This document shows, piece by piece, positions 22,925 to 36,066 of a stretch of 64,000 nt of DNA. Position numbers and translations under genes: made by a program. How positions within the stretch are numbered: the first letter of the stretch is position 1; every line of letters starts with the position of its first letter. The stretch covers positions 124,001 through 188,000 of the forward strand of contig CAOLHI010000964.1 in NCBI GenBank assembly GCA_948474755.1, written 5' to 3'. A model generated the notes under the pieces. The model was not told the DNA's origin. It saw only the letters and a list, made by a program, of their open reading frames with translations, and searched no databases. This DNA is from Ctenosaura bakeri (Eukaryota; Chordata; Lepidosauria; Squamata; Iguanidae).

Positions 22925-23762
22925 TGTTACTTCCGGTGTGGCACCCCGGGTGAGGACCCCCAGATATCATTTTGATATCACCTAATTCGGCCTTAGCTGG
23001 ACTGGCTTTCAGTTCCCACACTCCACGTGTTTGCGAGGTCCTCCGGACAAGCACGGACATGAGTGCGGCCACTAATGGTTTCACATTCCAGACTCTATTG
23101 AGGCCAGCAGCCTAAACTTCACTCCCAGCTTCAGGGGACTTCCAGCCGCAAACTCCACAATAGCCGCGCGGCTCTCAGACGAGCCACTCTATTATGTTGG
23201 GCCATCAACGTCCCAGCCACGCTATTGTCTTCAAACACAAATCCAATCATGTTAACCTTGACCTTTCCAAATCCCTTGTCCAGCGCCAAAACTCCCTTTG
23301 TTCTCACCTAGCTTGCCATAGCTGAGAGCCATAAACTCCCCTATAAAAACCCTGCATTTCCAAACGGTCTTCGGATCACTTTGGACTGCCATCCCGCCTT
23401 GCTGCCGGTTGTCTAAGGGTTGCCCCACGCTGAGCTTTCTTCCCCGGAACCCCGCTCTTCTCCAGGACTACAAGACAGGTCGTATTGCCTTTCCCGAACA
23501 AGTCTCCGTTTCTCTTTCCCAGCTAGTTAGTTTATGTCTTGTCTTTCGTGTTTCCTGCCTTTAATAAAATATTGCCTGTTATTTGGAAAACCTTGTCTAG
23601 CTGCTCTCTGACCCGCCGCTGTATACATTGGGTTTAAAGGTCCTTGCAAAGTTACCCTGCCTCTTGCTAGCCAAAACAGTGATCCAACTAATCTCCCCAA
23701 ATTGGTATTTTATTTGGCAATCTGGGCGCCCCTCCCGGGACCCCCCAAAACTCAGGGTAACA
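22925..23762 (+). mobile_element. Solo LTR, copy d
   Basis: TGTTACTTCC to GGGTAACA. Contains CTATAAAAACC (about 23340) and AATAAAAT (about 23563) in the order of an LTR promoter and poly(A) signal. Confidence 0.8.
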
Positions 23763-24081
23763 GCTTGCTGTGGATAATGACTTTTCCCCTAACCAGGTTA
23801 CTTGTTATCTGCTCCCCAAACGATGTGTAGCTAGAACACAGCACAGGGCTTTCAAGATTACAGGTCTGGGAACCAAGGGGACAGAACACGACAAAGACTG
23901 TGCCAAAGTTTGGTTCCTGTGGGGTAAGACAGCTTAGAAAGCATTGCCCAGCGGATAGAAGGGTATCTATACAATTGCATGCCTAGTCTCCAGGGATGCA
24001 CAATTTAGAGAATTGTCCACATTGACAAAACAGCTTAATCGACAATTCCACTCCACTGTGCGTGGAGGAAAATAAAGAGAT

Positions 24082-24340
24082 CCAGCATGGTGTAGTGGTT
24101 TGAGCATTGCATTGGTACATTGGAGGACCAGAGTTCAGGTCCTTGCTCAGCCATGAAACTAGTTGGGTGACCTCAGAAAAGTCACATTCTCTCAGCCTCA
24201 GGGGAGGGCAAAGGGGAAGCCTCCTCTGAACATGTGAAAAGTGATCTATAGATAACCTGGACAGGACTAAAGAACACTGGAACCAACGGATTAAAAAAAA
24301 TTACCAACCATGGGAAAGCAAGAAGAAGAAGATTCTTCTG
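24082..24340 (+). mobile_element. tRNA-derived SINE
   Basis: CAGCATGGTGTAGTGGTTTG (box A region) and AGTTCAGGTCC (box B region), then CTCTCAGCCTCAGGG body. Confidence 0.65.
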
Positions 24341-24811
24341 GCTTTAGAGGAGGGAAATGGGAGAGCATTATTTGAAAATAATAAGAAATAATGGATTAAT
24401 AGCTAAGTTATAGCCAAGCCACATAGAGCGCTACTAACAAAGAAAGATAAAGGGCTTGGCAGGTGAAAAGTAAATGCTAATCCTTGCAAAAGTAAATAAG
24501 GGAAGTTTCCTTGCCGGATCGGAAAAGCGAGAAAGCAGCTGCTGACAGTTGGGGAACGGGGAACCAAAGGGACAGGGACTGCCCGAAATGTGGTTAGTTT
24601 TGTGGCCTTCAGCATCTGGAGACATCTGGAACAGAACAAGGGAGGGGGAGCGATCACAGGAGATGAACTTTCGTGACCGAAAGGCTGATTAAGGTTTATT
24701 ATAATATTAATTGACACACCCACAAGGTGGGGTCTGGTATTCTAATTTGGGACCACCGATATGGACACGTGCAATGCTGGAATGCTGACCTAATAATGTA
24801 TTCATGACATA

Positions 24812-24991
24812 GACCCGTTCCGCACTGGACTGTTATAGCGCTTTGATTCCACTTGCAACCTCCTATGGAATCCTGGGGTTTGCAGTTTCGGGAGGGGCCG
24901 GCCGGCCCCTCCCGAAACTGCAAACCCCAGGATTCCATAGGAGGTTGCAAGTGGAATCAAAGCGCTATAACAGTCCAGTGCGGAAATGACC
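24812..24991. mobile_element. Palindromic MITE P1 inside 3' LTR
   Basis: Flanked by ATA; the 5' LTR at 20277-20297 reads GACATAGTTTCC without it. Confidence 0.93.
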
Positions 24992-25396
24992 ATAGTTTCC
25001 TACACATATGGATTTCCATTAGCCAATTAACCGGCGTTTCTGCTTTTGTACGAAGCTTGGCAGAATACAAAATTATCTTTGTGTTGCCGTGTTCTTTGGA
25101 GTGGTATGTTCTGGAGTGCCTTGGTGTCCTAACTGCTCCCCTCTTGCACAAGAAAAAATAATCTTTTTTTAGAAATTTTATTGCTAATCCTGGTGTGGTC
25201 TAAATTCATCGCTGCAACAAGCAGGACTGAATAAGCGATTACGTTGGAGTTACAGGAAGGCTGCCTGTCGGACGCCTTGAAGATTCGAAGTGTTGTTGTT
25301 TTCTTAATTGAATTTTTCAGGGGAAAATCAGAAAACGAACTAGCAATTTGGGGCTTTGATGATCAGAGAGGACGGGTTATCCAAAGAAGAGATTAT

Positions 25397-25614
25397 GGTC
25401 ATGTCCGCACTAGCCTGTTATAGCGTGACGATTCCACTTTCAACATCCTCTGGAATCCTGGGGTTTGCAGTTTCGGGAGGGGCCGGCCGGATGACCTTTG
25501 AGGTCTCTTCCAACTCTATAGAGGCTGGCCCCTCCCGAAACTGCAAACCCCAGGATTCCAGAGGATGTTGAAAGTGGAATCATAGTGTTATAACAGGCTA
25601 GTGCGGAAATGGCC
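25397..25614. mobile_element. Palindromic MITE P1 with foreign centre
   Basis: Flanked by TAT. The centre holds GAGGTCTCTTCCAACTCTA, a short CR1-3'-end-like piece. Confidence 0.87.
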
Positions 25615-25906
25615 TATGTTGTAGTCGAGCACAGGGAGATATAAAGAATTATATGGATATGTAGATGCTGAGAAGACGCTTGCAATCAATCTCCCCCACC
25701 CCACTTTTTTTCTTTTTTCCTTGTACTTTTTCTTCTTGCATTCCCCCCCCCCAAGCTTTTTAATTTCTGCAATTTCTTATTGCATTCTTAAAACTCTTGA
25801 TAAAAAAAGAAATGAAAATCCCACCCATGCTGGGCTTTCTGTGCATTCATGATGCCGCTCCCTGTGTCTTCCCGTTGCAGTTTCCTCCTGTCCGCACTAA
25901 CCCAGA

Positions 25907-25976
25907 ATGACCAGAGACTACCGAGACGTCAAATCCCTGGACACAGAGGACGAAGGGGACCGGTCAGTCGGCACAG
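25907..25976 (+). CDS. Lectin 2 exon 1, start and cytoplasmic tail
   Basis: The ATG sits 26 bp after a TTGCAG acceptor. It encodes an acidic cytosolic tail with YRDV (Yxxphi-type) near the N terminus. Ends phase 1 with donor GTAGTT. Confidence 0.9.
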
Positions 25977-28900
25977 GTAGTTTCCTTCTTGCCTGGATCA
26001 TTGCAGTCCTTTGTGAGGTGATGGGCTACTGATGGAGGGCAGGGGGTCTACATTAAGCCCCCCCTCAAGAAATTTGGAAGGCTGCACCCCGCTGCTTATT
26101 TTTCCTGGGTGCCTTTGGGTCATTTCCAACCTACGGTGACCTCAAGGCAACCTTATTGTGGGCTTTTCCTGGCAAGATTTCTTTAGAAGAGGTTGGCCAC
26201 TCTTGCCTTCCTCTGAGGCTGAGAGAGTGTCACCCTGGAACCCCACTCTGGGGCTGAGCAGGGATTCGAATCCTACTCTTCCACAGTTCTAGTCAAACCA
26301 CTATTTCATGCTGCCTTTCCTAGAGTTTCTTTTTCTTCTGGCATGATTTCTTCGGAGGAGGTTTGCCACTGCTTTCTTCTGAGGCTGAGAGGGTGTCCCT
26401 TGCCCAAAGTCAACCAGGTTTCCATGGCTGAGCCAGGATTTGAATCTAGGTCTCTCAGAGTCCTAAACTTAAGGTCATTTCCACACTAGGCTGTTATAGC
26501 GCTATATTGCACTTGCAACATCCTATGGACCTGGGGTTTGCAGTTTCGGGAGGGGCCAGATGGCCCCTCCCGAAACTGCAAACCCCAGGATTCCATAGGA
26601 TGTTGCAAGTGCAATCATAGCGCTATAACAGGCTAGTGCGGAAATGACCTAACACTTAAACCATGCTGGCTTATCCATGCTGCAAAAAATTAAAATGCTT
26701 GGACCCAAAATGTCCCCAGATGTCCTCTGGAGGAATGGGGACAATTTCCACCACGTTTTGGGGAGGTCCTGGGCCATTTTAGGCCAAGAAGAGCCTCTTT
26801 TTTTCTTTTCTTTTCTTTTTTTTTGGCAATAGGAAGTGGGATTGCCAGGTGTCCCTTATTACAAGGGACATCCCTTATTTGAGAATTGGAAAAATTTGTA
26901 TTTTGGATGGACTGAGTGAGATGCCCAGAGCCCTGTATTTTGGCCTGTGGACCCTTGAGGACAAAATGAGGCCAAGCTGCAGAAGTAAAGAAGTAGATCT
27001 TTATCATTTTTCTTCCATAAAGCTGGTGGTTGTTTCTTTCCCAACACCTCAGTGCCATCTCTTTTTTAAAAAAATAATTTTTATTGAAGATTACAAATAT
27101 TGAAATAATACCACGTGCTCATCACAAACAAAGAACAAACTTGGTAAGAAACTACAAACAAAAGAATTAATTAATTAGCTAACAGAATAACAACTAACTA
27201 ACTCACTAGATACTAACTCACACTTCAGACACAAACACATATTTCCCTGGAGGAGATAATCCAGCTCTGTACACTTCTGTGTAGATGTGCATAAGAATTG
27301 CAGGCCATTTCCACACTAGACTGTTATAGTGCTATTATTCCACTTTCAACCTCCTATGGAATCCTGGGGTTTTCAGTTTAGGGAGGGGCCTTTGAGGATG
27401 GGCTTTGGGGCCCTTCCTTAAAATGCAAACCCCAGGATTCCATAGGAGGTTGCAAGTGCAATAATAGCGCTATCACAGTATAGTGCGGAAATGGCCATAT
27501 TTGCATATTTCTGCTCCCAGTTACATGCGCCAGCATAGAATCATAGAAATGTAGAGTTGGAAGAGACCCCAGGGACCATCCAGTCCAACCCCCTGCCATA
27601 CAGGAACACCCTCAAAGCACTCCCTTGGACAGATGGCCATCCAGCCTCTGCTTAAAACCTCCAAAGAAGGAGAAGACCTCACCACACTCCATGGAGAATA
27701 TTCCACTGCTGGACAGTTCTGACCATCAAGAAGTTCTTCCTGAGGTTCAGGTGGGATCTCCTTTCCCACAGCTTGAATCCATTGCTCCTTGTCCTGGTCT
27801 CTGGAGCAGCAGAAAACAAGCCCTGTCCTTCCTCTACGTGGCATCCCTTCAAATATTTAAACATGACTATCATGCACGCTTCTCTGTGCATCCATGGTGA
27901 TGTTGCATCCATGGTGAGTTGCAGGGGCCACCATCACCAGAAGCCCGGCTCCTCGCTAACACTGCCGTCTTCCTGGCTTTCCTACAGATTTTACCCCACC
28001 CCAGTCATGGGGACGACGCGTGTGCCCCGGACGCCACCTGATTCTTGTCTTGCTGGGATTTCTTTGCATCCTTGCCATCGCAGTGATCGTCTTTGGCTTC
28101 ACAGGTGAGCGCAAAACACATCTGGGCTCAATGTGGGAGTGTGGCAAAGGAAGGAGGGGGAAGAGGAGCACTGCACAAGAGTAGGGAGAATGCACCCACT
28201 CTGGGGGACACATGTGGGAAAGAGATGCATGTGTGGGATGCTTTGGCTGAAGTAGAAATCTGGAGCAACGACAGCTGGGGTGCGTGTGTATGTTTCTGGG
28301 GCAGGGGGTCCCTCCGTGCCTTTCAAGGTTCTTTCCAAGCTTTGCATTTCCTTATCTCCTTCACCCTGAAAAAGGTTCACAGAATCATAGAATCTTAGGG
28401 TGAGAAGGAACTCCAAGGGCCCTTGGGATGCACAATTAAAGCACTCCCAAAACAATCCCCGTTTAACCTCTGTTCAAAGACAAAGCAAGGACCTATTCCA
28501 CTGTCAAAGAGCTCTTACTATAAACAAGTTCTTCCTGATGTTTAGATGGAATCTCTTTTCTTGAAATGTAAATCCATTGGTTCCTATTCTGGTTTCTGGA
28601 GTAGCAGAAAACAAGTTTGTTCCGTCGTCTATATGGCACCTCTTCAGGTATTTCAAGGTGGTTGTCATCTCTGTCTTCTCTTCTCTGTGCTAAACATACC
28701 CAGCTTCCTAAGTTTTTCCTTATAAGCCTTGGTTGCTAGGTCTTTTGTGATCTTGATGTTATATTCTTGCTGATGCAGCCCAGAATTGGATTAGCCTTTT
28801 TAGCAGCTGCATCACACTGTTCACTTATCTTTACCTTGTGCTGTACTAAGGCCATTTCCACAGTAGACTGTTATAGTGCTATTATTCCACTTTCAACATT

Positions 28901-31900
28901 CTATGGAATCCTGGGGTTTGCAGTTTAGGGAGAGGCCTTTGGGCCCCCTCCCAAAACTGCAAACCCCAGGATTCCATAGAACGTTGAAAGTGGAATAATA
29001 GCATTATAAGTGTCTAGTGAGGAAATGGCCTAAGACTCCTAGATCCTTTTCACATGTACAGCTTTCAAGCCAGGTGTCACCCATCCTGTATTTGCACTTT
29101 TCATTTTTCCTGCCTAAAATGTGGTATTTTCCATTTATCCCTGTTCCAGTACTCCTAGTTACACTAAATTGGTTTTCACTTATTGGCTGCCATCTCAAGA
29201 ACACTTCAAAGTATCTCCACGCAGCACCTTCCGCCCATCAGAGGTTGAGTTACCAGCTACTGAGCTTTGTATGAATATGATTTTCCACCATTTCGTCCAA
29301 CTTGGGCAGTGGTGTGAAGATAATCACCTGGTTGTAAGGGTTGCATCTTCTCTAGCCATTTTTGCAGAAACTGCCATGTTGCATTCATTATTTTTAGGGG
29401 GAAAAAAACCAAATTGGGAGGGGTTGCTGATACGCCAGAGGACAGGATCAAAATTCAAAATGACCTCAACAGACTGGTGAGCTGGCCCAAAGCCAACAAA
29501 ATGAATTTCAACAGAGAGAAATGTAAGGTCCTGCACTTAGGCAGAAAAAATGGAAGGCACAAATATAGGATGGGGGAACACATGGCTGGACAACAGTACG
29601 TGTGAAAGGGATCTAGGAGTTTTGGTAGATCACAAGCTGAACATGAGTCAGCAGTGTGATGCAGCAGCCAAGAAAGCCAACGCGATTCTTGGTTGCATTA
29701 ATAGGAGTATGGTGTCTAGATCAAGGGAAGTAATGGCACAACTCTATTCTGCATTGGTTAGGCCTCATTTGGAATACTGTGTCCAGTTCTGGGCACCCCA
29801 ATTCAAGAAGAATATTGACAAACTGGAGCAAGTCCAGAGGAGGGCGACCAAAATGATGAAGGGTCTGGAAGCCATGAAGTCCTCTGAGGAGTGGCTTAGC
29901 AAGCAGAGAAGGTTTAGCCTGGAGAAGAGAAGGTTAAGAGGGGACATGATAACCGTGTTTAAATATTTGAAGGGATGTCACGTCGAAGTGGGAGTGGGCT
30001 TGTTTTCTGCTGCTCTAAAGCCTAGGACAAGGAACAATAGATTCAAGCTGCAGGAAAGGAGATTCCACCTGAACCTCCGGAAGAACTTCCTAATGGTCAG
30101 AGCTGTCCGGCAGTGGAATCTGCTGCTTCAATGGAGTATGGTGGAGTCTCTTCATTCTTTGGAGATTTTTAAGCAGAGGCTGGATGGCCATCCTTTGGGA
30201 ATGCTTTGATGTGGGTTCCTCCATGGCAGAATGGGGTTGGACTGGACGGCCCCCTTGGTGTCTTCCAACTCTATGATTCTATTCTATGATTCTATGAATC
30301 AAGAGACCCCTTTTTTTCTGTACTATACTCTAATTATACCCATCACTGGCCTGATCTCGTGCTTTATTTCCCTGCAGTAAAGCACTGTTGCTAATACCAG
30401 CCTATCCAGCATGGAATAGTAAGGTGATGTTGGCTTGTCAGACTACTGTGCCTTTAATAAAAAGCTTCCTTCTGACCATTACTGCCCTTTTAATTCTTCC
30501 CATTCAGCATAACATAACTGGCAAATATTGAATAGTTTCTTAGTAGGTCACTCTTCTTTGAATAGTTTCTTAATAGGTCACTCTTCTTTGCATGCATGGA
30601 TTATTGTTCATCTTCCAAGACTATTCTTTTTTTACAGTAAACTGGTTCTTGAAAAAAAGCAAATTTGTAAGCAAAGCCCCTCCACCACACAGGAGACAGA
30701 ACTTAACAAATACAAAGCACTTTGTCAGGTATTCCTCAGGTATCTGGAACAGAAAGCAATAAAAGAGGCTTCACATGCAAGGAGGAAGCTGCTAACTAAC
30801 AATGCAAGGGGCATTTCTTTTCTGGGACCTGCTGATGAATGTTATGGAAAAACCTGGGTTGTGGGAGTGACAGAGCTCAGAAAAGTTGGGTGGTTTTTGA
30901 TGAGAGCTGGGTATGTTTAGTCTGCAGAAGAGAAGGTTAAGAGGGGACATGAGAGCCATGTTTAAATATTTGAAGGGATGCCATGTAGAGGAGGGAGAGG
31001 GCTTGTTTTCTGCTGCTCCAGAGACCTGGACAAGGAGCAATGGATTCAAGCTGCAGGAAAGGAGATTCCACCTGAACCTCAGGAAGAACGTCCTGACAGT
31101 CAGGGCTGTCCAGCAGTGGAATCGGCTGCCTCGGAGTGTAATGGAGGCTCCTTCCTTGGAGGTTTTTAAGCAGAGGCTGGATGGCCATCTGTCCAAGGGA
31201 GTGCTTTGAGGGTGTTCCTGCATGGCAGGGGGTTGGACTGGATGGCCCCTGGGGTCTCTTCCAACTCTACATTTCTATGATTCTATGATTCTATGACAGC
31301 TCCCACCTGTTGCTTGGGAATAATGGAAACTGGAGTTCAAAGAGATCCAGCTTTCCCACACCCTAGCAAAGCATGCAGGAAAAGATTGCACCCAAGAATG
31401 GCTGTGCAAAAGGAGAAGTGAGTGTGCAAAGTCAGAAGTGATACTAGGTGTAAATGTACGTGTGGGATGGTCTTCCAAAATCTCATTGACATTGCTTTCC
31501 TTACCCCAGGGCGCAAGTTAGATGCTGATTTGTCAGAATTGCAGAGAAATCTCAAAAAGATCAACCACACCGTCTTCTCAGAGTTAGTTGCTCTGAAGGA
31601 AAAGGGTAAATCAATAAAGGGTTACTTTTTTGTGGGTTGGGACACCATGTTTGAAGGGTGGGTGGGTGTTCCAAATGGTGGCAAAAATATTGAGAAAATG
31701 TGGGGTGATGGGGTGGGGCAAGAGTAGGGAGGTGTTGTGGATCTTTAAGATCTTTCTCCCAGAACTTGGGGAAAAGTTCATTTTTGGGACCCAAATCCTG
31801 TTCACCTTCACAGCATAAAATTAGATCTGCATAGCTACTCTGCAATATAAGGACTGCATAATTGTGCAACTATTTGATGGTGCACTTTCCTGACATGCAC

Positions 31901-32173
31901 TGGTTTCAGACTACAACTCCCCCAACCCTCCTATCAGTCTTGGGAACTGGAGTCCAAAAAGTAACTTTTCCAGCTTTCCATTGTTCCTGTTTTCCTTATC
32001 TGATTTTCCTTTTTAAAATCTTTTAAAAACCTTTCTAAAACTTTTTTGAAAGCCTTTTTTTATTTGATTTGATTTGATTATCTCATTTCCCTTTCCCCTT
32101 GAATTTATACAGATAGCGGAAGTTTTTTCCCTCCCTCCCTCCCTTCCCTTTCCCCTTCCCTTCCCTTTCCCTT

Positions 32174-32232
<59 letters not shown>

Positions 32233-32358
32233 TTCCCTTCCCCTTCCACTTCTCTTCCTTCCTTCCTTCCTTCCTTCCTTCCTTCCTTCCTTCCTTCCCT
32301 CCCTTTCCCCTTTCCCCCTTCCTTCCTTCCTTCCTTCCCTTCCCTTCCCTTCCCTTTC

Positions 32359-32431
<73 letters not shown>

Positions 32432-32459
32432 CTTCCCCTTCCCCTTCCCCTTCCCCTTT

Positions 32460-32521
<62 letters not shown>

Positions 32522-32551
32522 CTTCCCCTTCCCCTTCCCCTTCCCCTTCCC

Positions 32552-32604
<53 letters not shown>

Positions 32605-32631
32605 TTTCTTTCTTCCTTTCTTTCTTTCTTT

Positions 32632-32662
<31 letters not shown>

Positions 32663-32763
32663 TTCCCTTCCCCTTCCCCTTCCCTTCCTTCCTTCCTTCC
32701 CTTCCTTTCCCCTTCCTCCCTTCCCTTCCCTTCCCTTCCCTCCCTCCCTCCCTCCCTCCCTCC

Positions 32764-32816
<53 letters not shown>

Positions 32817-32954
32817 TTCTTCCCTTTCCCCTTCCCCTTCTCTTTCTTCCTTCCTTCCTTCCCTCCCTCCCTTTCCCCTTCCCCTTCCTTCCTTCCTTCC
32901 TTCCTTCCTTCCTTCCTTCCTTCCTTCCTTCCTTCTTTCCTTCCTTCCCTTTCC

Positions 32955-33008
<54 letters not shown>

Positions 33009-34240
33009 CTTTCTTTCTTCCCTTCCCCTTCCCCCTTCCCCCTTCCCTTCCCTTCCCTTCCTTCCTTCCTTCCTTCCTTCCTTCCTTCCTTCCTTCCTTC
33101 CTTCCTTCCTTCCTTCCTTCCCTTTCCCCCTTCCCCCTTCCCCCTTCCCCTTCCCCTCCCTCCCTCCCTCCCTCCCTCCCTTCCTTCCTTCCTTCCTTCC
33201 TTCCTTCCTTCCTTCCTTCTTTCAACTGACAGCAGTATTGTCAACTTGTTTCCTGGATAGGAATTTAATAGCATTTTGTCAGGAATCCCTCAAGTATCTG
33301 GAACAGGAAGCAATAAAACAGGCATCACATGTAAGGAGGAAGTTGCTAACTAACATTGCAAGGGACCTCGATAGGAAACAAGTGGGCAATACTTATTTCA
33401 AGACCCAGCTTTTGACATCCAGAGAGTGTATCAGGACCACACCTGTCCAACAGATTGATACCATTTTAACTATCGTGGCTTTATCCCAGGGAATCCTGGG
33501 ATCTGTAGTTTAGGAAATGACTTGAAAAGCTCCACTGGAAAGCTCTAGAGTGCAGCAGTTGTCAACCTGGGGTGCCCTGTTGTCCTTGGACTACCATTCC
33601 CAGGATCTCTCAGCACTGGAGGTGCAGCCTGGGGCTTATGGGAGTTGGAGTCCAACAACACCTAGAGACCCATGATTGGGCATCATGTTTTAGTCTCCCC
33701 CTCCTCAACTGCAACAAGACTAGAGTTCTCCAGAATAGGATGCAGAACAGATTCAGTCCACCAATGGGGAGGGACGACTGTATACTTTGAAAAAGCCTGA
33801 GGTCTTCTTCCAAAACTGGTGTAACTATCCGGAACGAAGTTACAGCACTGGAATAAAGAAGGATGCTTTCTAGTAGCTTTTTAAGAAGTTATTTAAGGCA
33901 TTTTGGGCATTCTCAGAGGGACTTTGAGACCATTATTTTAAAAAAATTATCTCTTACCCATTCTAAAGTCCCCTTCCAAAGTAACCAAAGATGACAAACA
34001 AGATCTCATGCAGTGTTAGTTAGTGACTTCCTGTGTTCAAATACTACGGATGATAATGCAAACACTTTAGTAACTTTTCAAGCTCTGAGAGGGAGGGAGG
34101 GAGGAAGGGGCAGCTTGCATGTAACTTTTCTAACCTTCCCCTATTCCTTCTGTGCCGACTCTAGAGGCAAATGAGGGAAAGACACTCACAAAGATTAATG
34201 GGATGGCGAAGAATCTGACTGAGCAGATGAAGGAAGGTAG

Positions 34241-34276
<36 letters not shown>

Positions 34277-34279
34277 CCG

Positions 34280-34311
<32 letters not shown>

Positions 34312-36021
34312 ATATGTGTGTGTATATTTGTGTTTCTGGAAGGGACCAACACAGAAAAGGCCCTGCTAGATCAGACTGCAGAATTCGTCTTTCCACCCAG
34401 TTTCCTTCCTCTTGCAGCTGCAAAGAGCCAGATATGTAACGGATCTTGGGAAAAAATTACTTTTTTGATCTATAACTCCTGGACTTTTGGGAGCTGTAGA
34501 CCAAAATAAGCAACTTTTCCAAGCTCTGCTATGCTGCCCCGAATCGGGAGGTTCCATCTTGCTATCAACACAAGTATTCTTCCTTCTTTGGTGGATTTCC
34601 CTCTTTAAAGCAGGGGTGAGAACAATGTGGATCCTGAAGCCCCCATGAGTCCCCCCATCTCCCCAGTCCCCCACTTAAAAAAAATAAATGTGATTTTTGG
34701 GCAAGATTTGCCCCCATAACACAGAGAAAGTATCCCTAAACACATGAAAATACTCCCACTCCATCCTGGAACTCTGTAGTATCCCCAAACACATACTTTC
34801 TCCTCTGCGGTCCTTCTCAAAATGGCAACAGGAATTAAAGCCACATCACTTCCTGGCCTCATTTTGAGAGGGCCTGCAGAAAAAAGTATTGCGGTTCACT
34901 ATGCATAGGGTGTGAGTCTGTTGCCCATAACGGGAACAGATTTGGCGGAGACAATGGCTTTCTGACCTCTGCACACAGTTGTCTGTTTTCACATGCAAGG
35001 AGGAAGCTGCTAACTAACAATGCAAGGGACATTTCTTTTCTGGGACTTGCTGATGAATGTTATGGAAAAATCTGGGCTGTGGGAGCGTTGCCGGCCCCTC
35101 CCGAAACTGCAAACCCCAGGATTCCATAGGATGTTGAAAGTGGAATAATAGCACTATAACCGTCTAGTGTGGAAATGGCGATTGTCCCCCCTGCTTTAAA
35201 GCCATCTCAGACATCAAGGGCCAGCAAACTTTTTTAGCAGTGGACTTTTGCCCCTGAATTACTGGCAAGCAAGCAACCAACCTGGATCAGGGCCTTCTTG
35301 AGAAGTCGTTCCCTGCCCTGGGATTGTTCAGGGTTTGTCTCTGACCTTGGTTGCTTGCTCATGAACAAGAGACCGGGATTGGGACTGCCCCTCCGCTGGC
35401 ATGTCCCTCCCTGCAGTTTTTGGGGTGAGAGAGCAGCAAGTTTTCTTTCGGACGTCCCACCTTGCTCTCCCGGGACCACTTCTGCAATGGGTGGCAGGTT
35501 GTCATTGTTGTGATGTGCATTCAAGTCATTTCCAAATTATGGCAACCCTAAGGCAACACTCTCATGGCGTTTTCTGGGGCTGAGAGTATGTGACCCCCCA
35601 AGTGGGTTTCCACGGCCAAGCAGGGAATTGAATCCTGGCCTCCAGCGTCGTAGTCTAATGTTCGAACCATTACATCATGCTGGCTCTCATAGCCCATATT
35701 GTGGGGTAACTGAATTTTTAAAATATTTTTCTCTTTTCACCTTGCCTAAAGTTGAATTCACGAAGGTCGAGCTCATGAATACCGAGGGCTCCCTATTTTC
35801 AGGGTTATGCCTACATGTTTTTAGATTGTTGCAGATTTTAAAGTGGTTATATCCATTGCTTTGAAAGTGATTTTAACTATCAATGAGTTTATTCTGTTTT
35901 TATCATGCTCAAATCATTTATGCTGGAGATGTTTTGGAGATGCTCATTATATCTGGAGATGTTTTAAATTGTTTGTGTTGCATGCTGTCTTATGATCTTG
36001 TGATAAAGGGTGGGATAAAGT

Positions 36022-36066
<45 letters not shown>

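Larger units (their letters stand above)
19657..25210 (+). mobile_element. Decayed LTR retroelement (provirus-like), no coding left
   Basis: Two direct long terminal repeats, 19657-20500 and 24358-25210, about 660 bp each once their MITEs are removed. A purine tract GAGGAGGGAAATGGGAG (24347-24363) immediately precedes the 3' copy and a primer-site-like TGG region (20500-20527) follows the 5' copy. Flanks share CTGCA. The interior holds only solo LTRs, a SPIN element, a P1 element and a SINE; no gag, pol or env reading frame was seen. Confidence 0.65.

Noticed and set aside
32074..33513. Frame of 479 codons rich in Phe, Leu, Ser and Pro
   Set aside because: Translation of the polypyrimidine tract; the minus strand gives Lys/Glu/Arg runs of similar length.
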